Positions 63,473 to 64,000 of a stretch of 64,000 nt of DNA are shown in pieces. The notes below the pieces were generated by a model that saw only the letters and a program-made list of their open reading frames with translations, did not search any database and was not told where the DNA came from. Numbering within the stretch: the stretch's first letter is position 1; every line of letters starts with the position of its first letter. Source of the DNA: Burkholderia sp. OK233 (GTDB lineage Bacteria > Pseudomonadota > Gammaproteobacteria > Burkholderiales > Burkholderiaceae); NCBI RefSeq assembly GCF_900230185.1, contig NZ_OCSR01000002.1, positions 372,001-436,000 on the forward strand. The letters run 5' to 3'. A program made the translations under genes and the position numbers.

Positions 63473-64000
63473 ATGAAACGCGCGCTTCTAATGCTTGCGC
63501 CCGTCGGCGGGATGCTGGTTGGCGCAGCTCATGCGCAAAGCTCGTTGACGATCAGCGGAACAACGTACACGTACTGTGCGGACGAGGGTCAATTCTGTTC
63601 GTTCACCGGCACGGCGAACGTCGTCTACGGCACTACTTCGCCTACCCTTCAATACGATATCAATGGCCCGTTCACGGGCGGCGTGCAGTGCTCGACAGGA
63701 GCGGTGTCGAGTACGGATCCCGCGTTCGGGTATGGGAAAAGTTGCTGGTACAAAAACACTTCGACGCCGACGCCGACTCCTACTCCTACTCCTACTCCAA
63801 CGCCCACCCCTGCTCCGACTCCGACTCCGAGTCCCGCTAGTGCGTGGACGCAGTGTGCCGTCGAAAACGCGCGATGTTCGTTCAGCGGCAAGATGACCGT
63901 GCTTTATGGTGCGAGCACGACCGCAAATAACGTGAGCAAAGTTTTCACCAATGGCGTGACTTGCAGCAATACGGCTTTTGGTACCGACCCGGCGTATGGA
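63473..64000 (+). CDS. Secreted modular protein with Thr-Pro linker, C-terminus outside the window
   Basis: The frame is open from ATG 63473 (CGGAG at 63461-63465) to the window end, 176 residues so far. A signal peptide ends at AAHA-QSS. Module 1 runs about 30-95 (CADEGQFCSFTGTANVVYG; FGYGKSCWY) and is followed by about 25 residues of alternating Thr/Ser and Pro. Module 2 then starts (CAVENARCSFSGKMTVLYG). The modules share the pattern C-x6-CSFxGxxxVxYG, then C and a DPAxG near the end; such repeats occur in secreted bacterial proteins often with carbohydrate-active domains, and I do not know a defined function. It points away from the fimbrial operon. Confidence 0.75.
   Translation, partial: MKRALLMLAPVGGMLVGAAHAQSSLTISGTTYTYCADEGQFCSFTGTANVVYGTTSPTLQYDINGPFTGGVQCSTGAVSSTDPAFGYGKSCWYKNTSTPTPTPTPTPTPTPTPAPTPTPSPASAWTQCAVENARCSFSGKMTVLYGASTTANNVSKVFTNGVTCSNTAFGTDPAYG

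Overview
The window is high-GC DNA, densely packed with genes on both strands. The gene families and their order (several LysR, AraC and GntR/FCD regulators, OFA and MHS transporters, a formyl-CoA transferase locus, a chaperone-usher operon, and a PEP-mutase/AEP operon) look like a Burkholderiaceae chromosome, most likely Paraburkholderia. That placement is inferred from gene content and composition, not from a search. I saw no rRNA, tRNA, CRISPR array or prophage.

Layout. 1-3.5 kb: the end of a xanthine-dehydrogenase-family molybdoenzyme operon with its MocA-type cofactor cytidylyltransferase, abutting a truncated LysR gene. 3.6-7.2 kb: an SDR, an SOS-boxed DUF4130-UdgX gene, a PIG-L deacetylase and a small Pro-rich protein. 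7.3-11.3 kb: a three-gene minus-strand operon that makes 2-aminoethylphosphonate (AEP); its PEP mutase carries a nucleotidyltransferase domain. 11.6-13.0 kb: a complete IS4-family element with perfect 38-bp ends, placed between that operon and a chemotaxis receptor. 15.2-25.8 kb: housekeeping and accessory genes, including a frameshifted TRIC-like gene, a stand-alone FtsI-type transpeptidase, a diguanylate cyclase, GST/TetR, a second LexA-boxed small gene, two LysE exporters, an IMPACT protein, a lipoprotein and a ketopantoate-reductase-like enzyme.

25.9-39.8 kb is an organic-acid region. It holds an OFA transporter-LysR-ALDH operon, a divergent LysR gene, a formyl-CoA:oxalate CoA-transferase operon with an FAH-family protein, and a GntR/FCD regulator. 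It also holds an MHS symporter and a second OFA transporter followed by a 42-aa membrane peptide. Three copies of GTATGTRRTATATCA lie around frc and the GntR gene and look like the binding site of that regulator.

40.4-57.9 kb contains an AraC gene divergent from a LuxR-type quorum receptor without a synthase, an ABC-2 exporter, an OpgC-like/tannase-family pair, an acyltransferase, a TauE/SafE permease, an FtsH paralogue, a second AraC gene convergent with an MFS gene, and an ABC ATPase with altered core motifs. 57.9-63.0 kb is a complete chaperone-usher fimbrial operon (subunit, chaperone, usher, tip-type subunit). The window ends inside a secreted protein with two homologous Cys modules joined by a Thr-Pro linker.

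The signals I consider most worth following up are the two consensus LexA boxes (one driving an unrecognised 122-aa protein), the repeated operator in the oxalate region, the paired loss of both disulfide cysteines in the tannase-family enzyme, and the very small proteins attached to recognisable operons.
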